Source: Chlamydomonas reinhardtii
Taxonomy: Eukaryota; Chlorophyta; Chlorophyceae; Chlamydomonadales; Chlamydomonadaceae
NCBI RefSeq assembly: GCF_000002595.2
Contig: NC_057007.1
Span: 2,270,627 to 2,334,626, forward strand
Direction of reading: 5' to 3'
Length of the DNA stretch: 64,000 bases
Both the position numbers and the translations under genes were made by a program. Below, piece by piece: positions 21,501 through 31,289 of the stretch. The notes beneath the pieces are model-generated. The model worked only from the letters and a program-made list of their open reading frames with translations. It was not told where the DNA came from and made no database searches. The number at the start of each line of letters is the position of its first letter. Within the stretch, counting starts at the first letter, position 1.

Positions 21501-23174
21501 CCTTGCAACCCCACACCCACACACCCACACCCTTCCTCGCCCACCCCCCTCCCACAGATGATCCACACCATTGAGTTCGTCTTAACCTTGCAACCCCACA
21601 CCCACACACCCACACCCTTCCTCGCCCACCCCCCTCCCACAGATGATCCACACCATTGAGTTCGTGCTGGGCGCCGTGTCCAACACCGCCTCCTATCTGC
21701 GCCTGTGGGCGCTGTCGCTGGCGCACTCGCAGCTGTCCGCCGTGTTCTACGACCGCGTGCTCATGGCGGCCGTGGAGGTGAGAGAGAGGGCACAGCGGGG
21801 GAGGGGGCTCAGGCGTTCATGTGGGGAGCGGGGTGGTTAAACACAAGTATGGGGGAGATGATGAAGTAGCAAGTGTGAAATGGGGGGCGGAGGGGGGTTG
21901 CAGGGATGTTTGGAAAAGCGGTACAGGATGCACTGAAGACTGCAGACGAAGTCGTTACCACATGAGCGGCCGTCCGGGCGGCCGCGCTCCAGCTCGTTGT
22001 CCCTCCGTGAAGCTGACAGTACCCAGTTTAACTAATAAAAACGTGGGCGCATGTGGCGCGTAAAGCTGGAGACGCTCGGTACCGCAAATGAAACTGTGTT
22101 TGTCGGGCCGTGTGGCCGGTCGTGCGGAAGTGCGAGCTGCAGCTGCATACTTTGGCTGATACCCGAAACTCACCTGCGCGCCGAGTGCGCAGACGCCACG
22201 CCACCGCCGCCACGCAGAACATGCGGGGCAAAACGTTAAAAGCGGGCGCGGTCAGGCGTGGCGCAGGGGCAGCATAGCAGGGGGTAGTTCTGTTCCAATC
22301 CTGCAGAAGCCAAGACCCAGAAGCAGGGGGGCGGGGGTTGCGTGTAATCTGTGTGTGTGGGTCGTCACACTGCCGGCGGTTTCAAGTTCAGCGCGCGCTG
22401 GACCACGCCTCCAGTTCCAGTTAATCACGCAGTGGGTCCGTCCTGCCCACCACCCCCACCCCCACCCCCGCCCCCGCCCCCGGCTACCTGGCTACGACTT
22501 CACTTTGTAAACTTAATGCATGTAACCCCCGCCCCCTGTACCTGCCTACGACTTCACTTCTTAATTAATCATGAATGTAACCCCCTCCCCCTCTGTCGCA
22601 GTCGGGCTCTCCCGCCGCCATGGTGGTGGGCTTCTTCGTGTTCGCCTGCGCCACACTTGGCGTGCTGATGGTGATGGAGAGCCTGAGCGCCTTCCTGCAC
22701 GCCCTGCGCCTGCACTGGGTGCGTGCGGGGGCTGGGGTGCTGGGAAGGGGAGGGGAGGGGCGAGGTGCAAAGGGGGCAAAAGGGTTCAAAGGGGGTAAAG
22801 GGGTTCAAAGGGGGCAACGGGGATCAAAAGGGGCAACGGGGGGCAATGGGTGAGGGTTAGGGCTGGGGCGGGGCGGGCGGGGATGCCAGGGAGCAGGGTT
22901 GGGGGGTGTAGATACCAGCCCAAACGAAACCGAACCCAATGCAATAGCGTGAGGACGGGGTTTGGGCGGTTTGGCAGTTGGGCAGTCGCCGTGTGCCGCA
23001 TGCACCCCTAGCCAACACGCCACAACCTTGTTCTCATACTAACCATACTAACCACAAACACACGTACACGCACATACGCAGGTGGAGTTCCAGAACAAGT
23101 TCTACCGGGGTGACGGCTACAGCTTCGCACCCTTCTCGTTCCACGCCAACCAGGATGAGCACGCCGCCTCCTAA
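12560..23174 (+). CDS. VHA-a: V-type proton ATPase subunit a (V0 sector)
   Basis: Subunit a couples ATP hydrolysis to proton transport across vacuolar and endosomal membranes. Twenty-four exons give 874 residues in consistent phase: 12560-12625, 12954-13073, 13442-13492, 13700-13840, 14179-14227, 14623-14810, 15062-15212, 15461-15531, 15804-15878, 16355-16439, 16688-16773, 17154-17204, 17467-17586, 17787-17963, 18212-18348, 18514-18652, 18939-19042, 19384-19535, 19824-19873, 20320-20412, 20882-21055, 21643-21777, 22602-22718, 23082-23174. Family signatures are [11 protein letters not shown] at the N-terminus, [60 protein letters not shown], and [20 protein letters not shown] with the essential arginine (about residue 780). 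The length fits the 800-900 of the family. Oddities are a GC donor for intron 1 (CAG|GCAAGT), a Gly/Ser-rich insert in exon 6 and a Gly/His-rich loop in exon 21 (about residues 725-750). Many introns carry shared repeats. Confidence 0.95.
14246..14290 (+). repeat. Family A intron repeat near the donor of V-ATPase intron 5
   Basis: Reads GTAGATACCAGCCCAAACTA and continues AACCAAACCAAGCTAAAC, about 20 bases after the donor at 14228. The same family appears at 17657-17705, 19946-19990 (ACAAGCCCAAACTGAAGC) and 22906-22955 (GATACCAGCCCAAACGAAAC), each in the 5' part of another V-ATPase intron and in sense. Confidence 0.75.
15923..16160 (+). repeat. Family D (sense) and family B (antisense) in V-ATPase intron 9
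   Basis: 15923-15966 matches the BTB intron repeat at 3243-3300 almost base for base (AACCAATTCCGTAAGGAAAC, then AGTCGCGCTGCAAGGAG). Positions 16108-16160 are a family B copy in reverse (TTGCATTCATGATTATTAAG, then AAGTGAAGGCGTAGGCAGG). Confidence 0.75.
16636..16670 (+). repeat. Family C intron repeat before the acceptor of V-ATPase intron 10
   Basis: CTGTACCAATCTTTGCAACC directly precedes the C-rich acceptor tract that ends at 16687. The BTB gene intron has the same string in sense at 2975-2939. A variant lies in a MED16 intron (48085-48043, sense) and a reversed variant in V-ATPase intron 22 (21893-21930). Confidence 0.75.
17031..17140 (+). repeat. Two tandem family B copies before the acceptor of V-ATPase intron 11
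   Basis: First copy: CCTACGCCTTCACGTCTTAA, then GTAACCATGAATGTAACCCC (17031-17070). Second copy: AGCACTTCTTAACCAATCAT, then GAATGTGCCCCCC (about 17105-17140), ending about 13 bases before the acceptor at 17153. Confidence 0.8.
17281..17465 (+). repeat. (CCCACCCAAC)n low-complexity tract filling V-ATPase intron 12
   Basis: Irregular tandem units of CCCACCCAACCA-type sequence run from shortly after the donor (17205) to the acceptor CAG at 17466, making almost the whole intron a C-rich acceptor tract. Confidence 0.85.
17657..17770 (+). repeat. Family A followed by family B: most complete composite copy, V-ATPase intron 13
   Basis: Within this 200-base intron (17587-17786) the order is family A (GATACCGGCCCAAACTAATT, then CAAACCCAATGCAATAG), the link CTGTACCTGGC, then family B (TACGCCTTCACTTCTTAAAT, then AATCATGAATGTAACCCCCC) and the acceptor 16 bases on. 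The two families therefore look like the 5' and 3' parts of one unit. The link CTGTACCTGCC also precedes family B at 18125-18185 and 22528-22585. Confidence 0.75.
18091..18185 (+). repeat. Family B fragment and full copy before the acceptor of V-ATPase intron 14
   Basis: 18091-18108 is a short GGCATGAATGTAACCCC fragment. 18125-18185 reads CTGTACCTGCCTACGCCTTC, then ACTTCTTAATTAATCAAGAC, followed by the C-rich acceptor tract ending at 18211. Confidence 0.75.
20453..20822 (+). repeat. Reversed family B after the donor and family E before the acceptor, V-ATPase intron 20
   Basis: 20453-20490 is a reversed family B (GGTTACATTCATGATTATTT, then TAAGAGGTGAAGGC), starting about 40 bases after the donor at 20413. 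Positions 20781-20822 resemble family E (GTTGTCCTTAGGCTCTTAAA, then CACGACAC). Confidence 0.65.
21398..21642 (+). repeat. Tandem copies of an acceptor plus the first bases of V-ATPase exon 22
   Basis: Three imperfect copies of CACAG, ATGATCCACACCATTGAGTT, CGTCTTAACCTTGCAACCCC and a C-rich tract lie directly upstream of the real exon 22, which starts at 21643 with the same ATGATCCACACCATTGAGTT. Copies begin at about 21404, 21471 and 21557. Only the last copy continues into the coding string encoding [15 protein letters not shown]. Each upstream copy carries a usable AG and pyrimidine tract. Confidence 0.9.
22486..22585 (+). repeat. Two family B copies before the acceptor of V-ATPase intron 22
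   Basis: 22486-22525 (CTACGACTTCACTTTGTAAA, then CTTAATGCATGTAACCCCC) and 22537-22585 (GCCTACGACTTCACTTCTTA, then ATTAATCATGAATGTAACCC). The second ends about 15 bases before the acceptor at 22601. A reversed family C copy lies at 21893-21930 in the 5' part of the same intron. Confidence 0.8.
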
Positions 23175-25126
23175 GGCGCTTGCGCCCCCGCTAGTTGCGC
23201 TTGCCGGTTGGCGGTTGTCAAACGGATTTTGGGGGGTGCGTGTGTGTGCGTGTGTGTGCGTGTGTGTTTGGTGAACGGTTGGGCGGTGTGGGGTGCGCGC
23301 TCGACTGAGGTCCTGGGATTGGAGCAAAGCTTTCTTCCTCGCGGGTTGCAGAGATGATGGGAACCGTCGCGCACGGATCCGGGAGCCGCGACACGACACG
23401 CCGTGTCGACTGCCGCGCCACGTCAGGGTGTTGTGTGTTGTGTGTTTGCACGGGTGCTCTTGCTGTGTGTCGCCGGCGTCATGTTGTTTTGGAGGTGGTG
23501 GTGGTGGTGGTGGTGTGCGCTGAAGCTGCAGAGAGTGTGCTGCCCCACCGCTTACACGTTGCTGCGTGCTGCTTCATGGGTACGGTACGTGATGGTGTGG
23601 GTGTGCTGTGTAGGCCGGGCTGATCGAGCAATAATGAATGTGTGTATGTGTGCCATGGGACAGGGTAAGGCTTGGGGTAAGGGGCAGGTTGGCGTAGTCC
23701 CGTAGTGTGCGCGTAATCCCAGACGCCAACATTCCCAGACGCCAACATTCCATTTGCAACGTCACGGCAAGAGCGCGCGGCTGGTATGACGGAGGTATGT
23801 ACGGAGGCATCGCTGACTTGCTGGCAGGCTGTTTGTTTGCTGACGCGCCTTCCTCAACAATGTGCGTGTGTGTGTGCAGCTTCGTGCGGGCGATGGCGGC
23901 CCAATGGATCCGTGGTGTGGGGGTTGAAGGTCGGGGTGATGGCACGTGCCGTTCCGTGAGGTGAGTGATCCCAGCACAAGGCGGGTTCTGGCTAGGCAGT
24001 ATCGCCCTGGCGGCGCGTGTAAAACGAAGATTCACAGACTGTCTTGACTGGCAGTGTCCGAATCTTGTAGTGGCCCTCAGGCCCGCCGCCCGCTGCGTCC
24101 ACATAGCGGGAATGGTTTATCCCGGCCTAGGGGACATCGCCACCAGGGCGGAACGCGCGAACGGTCTTGCAAGCTGTGGATGTCGTGGGCTATTGGTATT
24201 GCGGGGTCCTGGGTGTGTCGCAGCTTTAGCTGCTATACAGTATACAGTATACAGTATAGCTGTATATGACTATGTGACCGTGGCACGCGCGCCACTCGGA
24301 CTCCCGGAAGGGGGTGTGCGGGGGTGGCAACGACACAACGCGGCGTGCGCATTCCCATGTACCGCGGCACGCTGGTTGTGCGCATTCCCATGACCCGTGA
24401 CCCCGCCCAGCTGTACAGGCCGCCAAACGGGCGCAATGGACACTTGACTGACTTGAGCCTGTCCCCAGAATTCGAGCCTGTCCGGGGCCACAGGGCCGAA
24501 GGTCACTTCACGGGCTTGGCATGAACCACGCGCCTTTGGCAGGCACTAGGCGAAATGCGCCACTTCGGTGCTTCCAGGTAAGGTGCAAGCAGCAAGCTAG
24601 CGAGCGGCGATGCCTCCGGGTCACAATTTCTCACCTGGCTTCCTTAATGCCTAAACTCCTCGCACTAACTCCCTCCGACGCGACTTGCAGCTCCCCTGCT
24701 TCGCTCGCACCGCGAACCACGAGGCCGTGCCGGCGGTTGGCCCGGTCGCCACCGCGCTCGACGAGTGCGTCGCTCACCTATGAGAAGTGCTCGCTCAGCT
24801 GAAGTTAGTGCTCATTGTTTGCCACTGCTGTGGCGGGTGCATTCGTAAGGAAGCAGATTAACAGTCCTTAAAAACTGCTACGTAGTGACGTAGTTCCTGC
24901 CGATGTCGGTGGCCTGACGTTCCCGTCTAGATATATGCTCGCCTCACACTCATTCTCTGGCGTCCAAAGCCGGGCACGCAAAGGAACCTTTCACTTTTTG
25001 GGCGTTCGAGTTGTTGTTGAGCTAGCGCTAGCTTGCAGGGCTGCATACTCATATAGACACACACCTCAATTTAAGCTTCCATTTGTACCAGCCCTGGAAC
25101 ACTTAGCCAGGACGCAACATCACAAG
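23175..25126. other. Intergenic region between the V-ATPase and P450 genes
   Basis: Includes the V-ATPase 3' untranslated region; the first plain algal-type polyadenylation signal TGTAA is near 24019, which would give a long 3' end. There is a small TACAGTATACAGTATACAGTATA repeat run at 24235-24258 and a (GGT)n tract at 23494-23515. I see no gene in it. Confidence 0.4.
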
Positions 25127-28100
25127 ATGCTGCAATCGATGTTGCGAGCGGCGTTGAGCTCCATGACCTGGTGGCTGCTAGCGGCTGCGCTGTCTGGTGC
25201 TATTGCTTGGTGGCGCCATGCGGGCCGGCCCCGGGCCAAACCGACCTCGGCGGCTTTTGGCTGGCGCGCGGGGTCGGCAATCTTTGGCTGTGCGCAAGAG
25301 TTCGACCGGGGCGCACCCCATCGAACGCTTCTGGACTTCGCAACCCAAGATCAGGATGCTTCAAGCTTGCTGTCGATTGGCTTTGGCGTCTTGCGCGGGC
25401 CCCTGGTCCTGGTCTCTGAACCCGGCGTGGCTGTTGGGCTGCTACGGTTAGATGGCGCGAGCGCCCGGTCCAGTAAGGTGCGTGGGTTCCTGCGTCGCGC
25501 GAGGACTTTTTTGCTTGCATAACAAACGCAGTGCGGCTCGACACGTCATATGCGCTCGTCAATGCTATTTTTGATGTATGGTCACCCGGTCATGTCGTGT
25601 CCACTCCCGACGCCACCGATGACCTCGCAGGGCCCGGGCTATGATGCAATCCGCAGCGTCACACCCGGACACCTGCTGGTCAGTGAGGGTCAGCAGTGGC
25701 GGCTTATGCACGCCCTGGCGACACCCGCCTTTGCCGCCGCGCACAGGCGCCACACGCCCACCACCCTTGCCCGCGCCGCGCGTGACTTTGCCGAGGGCCT
25801 CCCGCTGCGGGCCGCGACGCCACCACCGCCGGTGCCGCCACGGCAGCAGCAAATGCAGACGCTGCTGAGTGGCGGTGGCAGTCCCACCAGCAGGGCCACG
25901 CAGGGAGAGGCCACGTCAGCTGCTGGCCACGGCGGCGGCGACAGCTCCAGTTGTGGGGCAGACGGCAGCGGCGGCAGTAGCAGCACCACAATAAGCGGCA
26001 GTAGCAGCACCACAAGCGGCAGTAGCAGCAGAAGAGGCAGTAGCACGGATGGCGCATTTGTGGTTGAGGACCTGGCGGCTGAGGTGCGGAGCTGGAGCCT
26101 GGGCGTGGTGATGGAGGTTGTGTTCGGCAGCAGTAGCAGCGGCAGTGGCAGTAGCAGCTGCGGCAGTGGCAGCAGTGGCAGCGGCAGTGGCAGAAGTAGC
26201 AGCGGCAGTGTCAGTGGCAGTAGCAGCAGCAGTGTCAGTAGTAGCAGCGACCGCAGCAGCGGCAGTAGCAAGGCGGAACTACTGGAGCGCGGGGCGTTTG
26301 CGGCGGCGCTGCGGGGGGTCATGGAGGAGTGGCACCGCAGGGCTGTAGCACTGCTGCCGCTGTGGCGGCTGCAGGCGGCGGTGGCGGCGGCAGCACATGC
26401 TACAGCCGCCGCTGCCGCCACGGCCGCCGCCACCGCCACCGCGGCCTCCTCTGTGGCGGCTGTCAAGGGTGGCGACGCGTATGCACCGAGGCTGCTGCTG
26501 CGGCGGCTGCTGTGCGCGTGCACCGTCATCAGCATCGGCGGCGGCCTTCTCCGGCGCGGCCGGGCATGGGCTCTGGCGGTGGCGGCACGGGTGTTGGGCT
26601 GGGCCGCCGACGCATTGATGGTGGCGGACTGCGGTGGCGTGGCGGCGGCGCGGCGGCTGCGGCGGAGTCAGGAGGTGGTGGCGGCGTTTGTGCGGCGGGA
26701 GGTACGGGCCGCGCTGGCAGAAGCTGCTGCGGCGGTGGCTTCGTGTGTGGAGCCGGCGGAGGCGGAGGCAGCGGCAGTAGTTGGGGACCGGGGCGGCGGA
26801 GAAAGCGGTGACAGCGGCAGCGGCGGCGGTGGCGGCGGTGGCGGCGGTGGCGGCGGCAAGGTGACTGTGGCAAACGTGGCGGCGGCGGCGCCGCCGCCGC
26901 CGCCTCCACCAAAACCGCTGGTCCGTGTCATTGCGGCAGAGGCGGTCAGGCAAAGTGCTGCACGTGCACCTGCGCCTGCGCCTGCGCCTGCGCCTGCGCC
27001 TGCTTTGGCTTCGGATGGTGGTGCCGGAGGAGGACACACGGGGCGCACCGCAGCCGCTGCAGCCTCAGCCGCATCAGCCGGCGGTGCGGGTTCAGAGCAT
27101 GGGGAGCGGCTGGCTGTAGCAGCGGAGGGCGTGGCCCTGACGCTGGTGGGCATGGGGCACGAGAACGTGTCTGCTACTGCCGCCTGGGCGTTGCTACTGC
27201 TGGCGGCACACCCGGAGCAGCAGCAGGCGCTCTACCGCGAGTTGAGGCAGTGGGCGGCAGCTGCAGCACCCGCACCCACAGCCACACCCGCAGCCGCAGT
27301 CGCACCCGCAGCCATCACCGCTGCCGCCGAGTCACTCCCCGGTGGCGGCGGCGGCGGCTTCGCCACCCCCACAGCAGCAGTAGCGGCAGCAACTGCAGTG
27401 GCCACGCCAGCCGCGGGCGGCGCCGGCCTTGACACTGCAGATCCCGGCGGCAGTAGCCGTACTGCGGCGCTGCTGCGGCTGCCGTACCTGGATGCCGTAC
27501 TGCGGGAGACGCTGCGGCTGTACCCGCCCGTGCCCATGCTGTCACGCCAGCTCATGCAGGTGCGTGTGTGTGGGTTACTTGGGGTGCGGGTGCGGTGCGA
27601 AGGAGGTGGGGGGTGGGGGAGGGGATTTGTGCGGGGGGTTTAGTCAGGACGGGCATGGGGGTAGGGGCAGGGGCAGGGGCAGGGGCAGGGGCAGGGGCAG
27701 GGGCAGGGGCAGGGGCAGGGGCAGGGGCAGGGGCAGGGGCTGCGGTTTCCCTACATCCCGGTTCATCCAATCTCATCCTTCCCGCACGCAGGACACCACG
27801 ATCGGTGGCGTCATGCTCCCCAAAGACGTGAGTACTGTTGAAGCGGCGGGGGCCCCTCGCTCCTTACCACCTGCACCCCCACGGGGCCTCGCCAACCTGC
27901 CTAAACCCTGTCCCATCGCACACCCGCACCCCGACCCAGCCAGCAGACATGCGTGTGATCGTGTGCTGTGCAGCCGTTGTTGGCTGCAGCTGCCCCAATG
28001 CTACCACAAACGCCTCGCTTTTTCACTCGCGCTCTCCTATGACGTCCCCATGCCATGTCCATCCATCTTGAAGTGTCCCAACCCTGCCCACCCCTGCCCA

Positions 28101-29573
28101 CCCCTGCCCACCCCTACCTGCCCACCCCTACCTGCCCACCCCTACCTGCCCACCCCTACCTGCCCACCCCTACCTGCCCACCCCTACCTGCCCACCCCTA
28201 CCTGCCCACCCCTACCTGCCCACCCCTGCCCACCCCTGCCCACCCCTACCTGCTGTCCCCAGGTGGAGCTGGTGGTGTCGCCCTACGTGCTGCACCGCCT
28301 GCCGCGGCTGTGGGGCCCGCACGCCGCCTGCTTCCAGCCTGAGCGCTTCATGCCGCCACCGCCGCGACCGCCGCCGCCGCCGCTGCCGTCGGCCCTGTTA
28401 CCGCTGTCTCCCACACCGCCGCCGCCAGCGCCGACTCAGCAGCCCGCCTCGGCGTCGCCGCGACCGGCGCCTGAGCCGGGTCAAAGCGAGCTCTCAGCAG
28501 GGACGCCGTCGCCAACGCCGCCGCCAACGCCGCCGCCAACGCCGCCGCCGATGTCGCCGCAAAAGCATCCGCAGAAGCTGTCCGCTGCATGGTCGGCGCC
28601 GCTCGCGCTGCTGCAGCCGCAGCAGCCGCTGCATTCGCTGCCACAGCCGCATCACACGCAGCGGGCTCTGTCAGCGGACGCTGGTTTCGTGTCCCACGGC
28701 GGCGACCACGCCGCTGCTGCTCCGTATGCGGGTGCCGGCGGAGCGGGCAGCGGTTTGAGCGGTGTCGGCAATAGTTTGAGCAGTAGCATCAGCATCAGCA
28801 GTAGAAGCTCTGCTGCTGGTGTCACTGCTGGCTGCGGTGACGACGGCTGGCAGTCCCAGCACCACCAGCGTCACACCGCATGTGTCAGGGGCCTCAGCAG
28901 CCCTGGAGTGCTGTCACTGCCGCCGCCGCCGCCGCCGCCGCCGCCGTCGCCGCCGTCGCCGCCACCGTCAGCGCTCGCGGCTTCCACAGTGGCGACTACT
29001 CCGATTGCGGCGGTAGCAGTCGCGACAGCAGCAGCGCCGGCCTCTCCGCAGCAGCAGCCTTCCCCACCTCCGCCTGCTGCTGGTGGCGGCTGTACGGAAC
29101 CAGCAGCAGCGGGTCCCTACCTGCCCTTTGGCGCGGGGCCCCGGGCCTGCCCCGGCGCCTCCTTCGGCTCCGCGGAGGTAAAGCTGCTCGTGGCGCATGT
29201 GGTGATGCGCTACAGCCTGGAGCTGCTACAGCCGCCGCCGCCGTCGCCGCGGCTGCAGCCAGCAGCGGCGGCTGCTACTGCCGCCGCCATTGCCGCGGCT
29301 GCAGCTGGAAGGGATGGTGACGGCGGCGGTCCAGTGGTGAGCCGAAGGGCTACAAGCAATGTCAAGGGCGGCGGCAGCAGCGGCAGCGGCAGCGGCAGCG
29401 GCAGCGGCAGCGGCAGCGGCGGCGGCGGCGGCAGCATCTCCACCTCTGATGCAGCAGCCCCTGTCCCCTCTGATGTGGACCTGCTACTGCCGCAGCAGCT
29501 GTTTGTGTCGTTGCGGCCAGGGCCGGGCGTGCGGGTGTGCTTTGTGCCCAGGCATCAGCAGCAGGTTGAATGA
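25127..29573 (+). CDS. Cytochrome P450 with very large low-complexity insertions
   Basis: Four exons (25127-25477, 25631-27559, 27792-27827, 28263-29573), all in phase 0, give 1208 residues, more than twice the usual 500 or so. An N-terminal membrane anchor (WWLLAAALSGAIAWW) implies an endoplasmic reticulum or plastid-envelope location. P450 hallmarks in order are VSEGQQWRLMHALATPAF (C helix), the I-helix GMGHENVSATAAWALLLLA, LRETLRLYPPVPMLSRQL (ExxR, Glu743 and Arg746), the PERF-type FQPERF near residue 796, and the haem loop PYLPFGAGPRACPGASFG with the ligand near Cys1068. Insertions rich in Ser/Gly, Ala and Pro sit before the I helix and, for about 250 residues, between PERF and the haem loop. 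The C-helix arginine of WxxxR is His here, and the I helix has HEN in place of the usual acidic-Thr pair. Substrate and family are unknown. An in-frame upstream ATG at 24935 exists; I chose 25127 because it starts the anchor. Confidence 0.85.
27660..27740 (+). repeat. (GGGGCA)n hexamer repeat in P450 intron 2
   Basis: About 13 perfect copies of GGGGCA, running G-rich on the transcribed sense strand, in the middle of the 232-base intron. Able in principle to form a G-quadruplex in the pre-mRNA. Confidence 0.95.
28084..28250 (+). repeat. CCCACCCCTACCTG minisatellite in P450 intron 3
   Basis: About a dozen copies of a 14-base CCCACCCCTACCTG unit, with shorter CCCACCCCTG variants at both ends, run up to the acceptor at 28262 and supply its pyrimidine tract. 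Confidence 0.95.
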
Positions 29574-29874
29574 GGTGCCGTTTGCTTGGCCGTGTGTGAA
29601 CTAACGCGCCACTGTACGCATCTAGCTAGTTTGGAGTGGAAACTGGCATTCGTGGCCGTGTGGTACGTAGTTGGTCGTGCGGGCAGGTAGGAAGTGCAAG
29701 TGATAGTTTCAGCACGATGCACACGGGTTTGCCGCAGCGGCGATGCGTCGGGATGCATCTGGCGCATACTGCCGGTACGTAGGGACTTTGTTCGTGTTCC
29801 TTTCTCGTGTTGGCTAGCACACATGTATAGGCGGGGTTGCACGTGTTCTATCTGGTGTTAGCTACCGCCGTAGC
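29574..29874. other. P450 3' flank
   Basis: 301 bases between the P450 stop and the LINE fragment. No gene seen. No TGTAA signal occurs before 30719, so the P450 transcript may run through the LINE fragment. Confidence 0.4.
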
Positions 29875-30386
29875 ACGGGGCTGCACCATATGTTGCTGTT
29901 GACCCGTGCTGGGCGTGTGGGGTTGACATGCAGGATGGGGACCGGCGTCACTGGTTTTGGGACTGCACTGTGGCGCTGTCCCTGCAAGAAAACATGGGAA
30001 TGGCTATGGGTTTCGTGCCAGAGGATGCTCTAAGTGCCTTCTCTTGTGAGGAGTTGTGGTTAGTGCGCCCGCCTGCGGAGCTTGCGCCACCTGTGTGGGA
30101 TGTGGTGTGTCTCGCTGCTATGTCTGCCCTGGACTTTGGTCGGCAGCGTATGGTTATAGCCGGGCTGGCGGCGCGAGCGAAGCTGCCGTCGGCCCGGGTG
30201 CTGAGCATTGGACTTGCCGTCGTAGCTGACTTCTGGGGTCGTCTCCAGACGTTTGTGACTTTGGGTATCAGGCCAAAGGGTTGGGACACTGTGCCGTCTG
30301 CGCATCCTTTCATCTCTCGGGCTGTTGGTGACGGCATGGTTTTGCGCTTGCCGTATGACGCTGATTCCCCGCCTCCCTCGCCGTGA
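29875..30386 (+). mobile_element. LINE fragment: C-terminal end of an ORF2-type protein
   Basis: The open frame reads PCWACG, then RRHWFWDCTVALSLQ, giving the Cys-x2-Cys...His...Cys zinc-knuckle (zf-RVT) that follows the reverse transcriptase in many L1-like LINEs. About 140 further residues run to a stop at 30386. The reverse transcriptase and endonuclease parts are missing, so this is a 5'-truncated copy, which is usual for LINEs. The 3' untranslated part probably continues to around 30840; I found no clear poly-A or simple-repeat tail or target-site duplication. It lies in the same orientation as the P450, just after it. Confidence 0.6.
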
Positions 30387-31289
30387 GAGGTTGTGCGTGG
30401 TTGGTGGCTTTGTGTGTGGGCAAGATGCACATGTGGGCGATGTTCTAGTACCTGGACGCTTGCGCCCTGGTTAGTGCGTGCGCTGTGCGTGTGTCCTGCG
30501 GCCTAGACGTTTCCCGGCACTTCTGTGCCTAGGCTTGTGGCGTTGAGGCACAGCGGTGCGGCTCTGGCGGGTTGAGGCTTGGCTAGGACTCACTGTGCGC
30601 GGAGTCACACGGACTTCGTCCGCGGGAGGGTTTGCAGCAAAGTCGGGGTTGGTGGAGTCATGTTGGGCCCTGATAGCATGTGATGGCTCGGCGTCTTCGG
30701 GTGCTGGGACTGTCCCCTCTGTAACATCCGCATTCATATGCCGCCGTAATTTGCCGTGCGACCTCATGCAATGATCATAATATGGCTGTGCGCGTATGTA
30801 CGTGGAAGCACGGTGTCCCAGCATTTACCAGTAGGAGGGGTTGCATAATTTGCGATTGAACATATTACGTACCACCTAACCGACTAACGGCTCCGCATCC
30901 CCCCTATCCCTGTAAAAGGCCTCTACATACCGCTGCACATTTCCCACGGATGCCATAAAACAGCTTTCTTACCCTGTCAACTTCACACAAACACAGCGTC
31001 ACATTAGCACTCGTATTTCATGTGTTCTGAGCAACACGCAGGCTTTACAGGCCAGACTCACGCGTGTACCAGCCAGCCTTTTGCCGCTTCATGCTCGGCT
31101 CTAATCCCTAGTCTGTCAAATCGCTAACCGACTAACCCCCCGCAACACCTTCTATTCCCAGCTATACCATATAATAGCCACCGTACCATGTCACATTCAC
31201 ACAAATACCAAAGCAAGCCATCCACCCCGCCCGAGCAGCCCCACCCAACCAAGGGTCGCACTCACACGCACTAAAAAGGCGATGTGGGG
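30387..31289. other. Gene-free stretch after the LINE fragment
   Basis: Probably LINE 3' sequence at first, then more AT-rich DNA (30840-31200) with no coding signal. TGTAA signals occur near 30719 and 30912 on the plus strand and could serve the P450 or the LINE. Confidence 0.35.

Noticed and set aside
21173-21574. ORF covering the tandem exon-22 starts as a separate gene
   Set aside because: It is the repeated acceptor/exon-start segment of V-ATPase intron 21 read through; not an independent gene.
24235-24258. TACAGTATACAGTATA run as an operator-like site
   Set aside because: Short simple repeat in an intergenic region with no supporting context.
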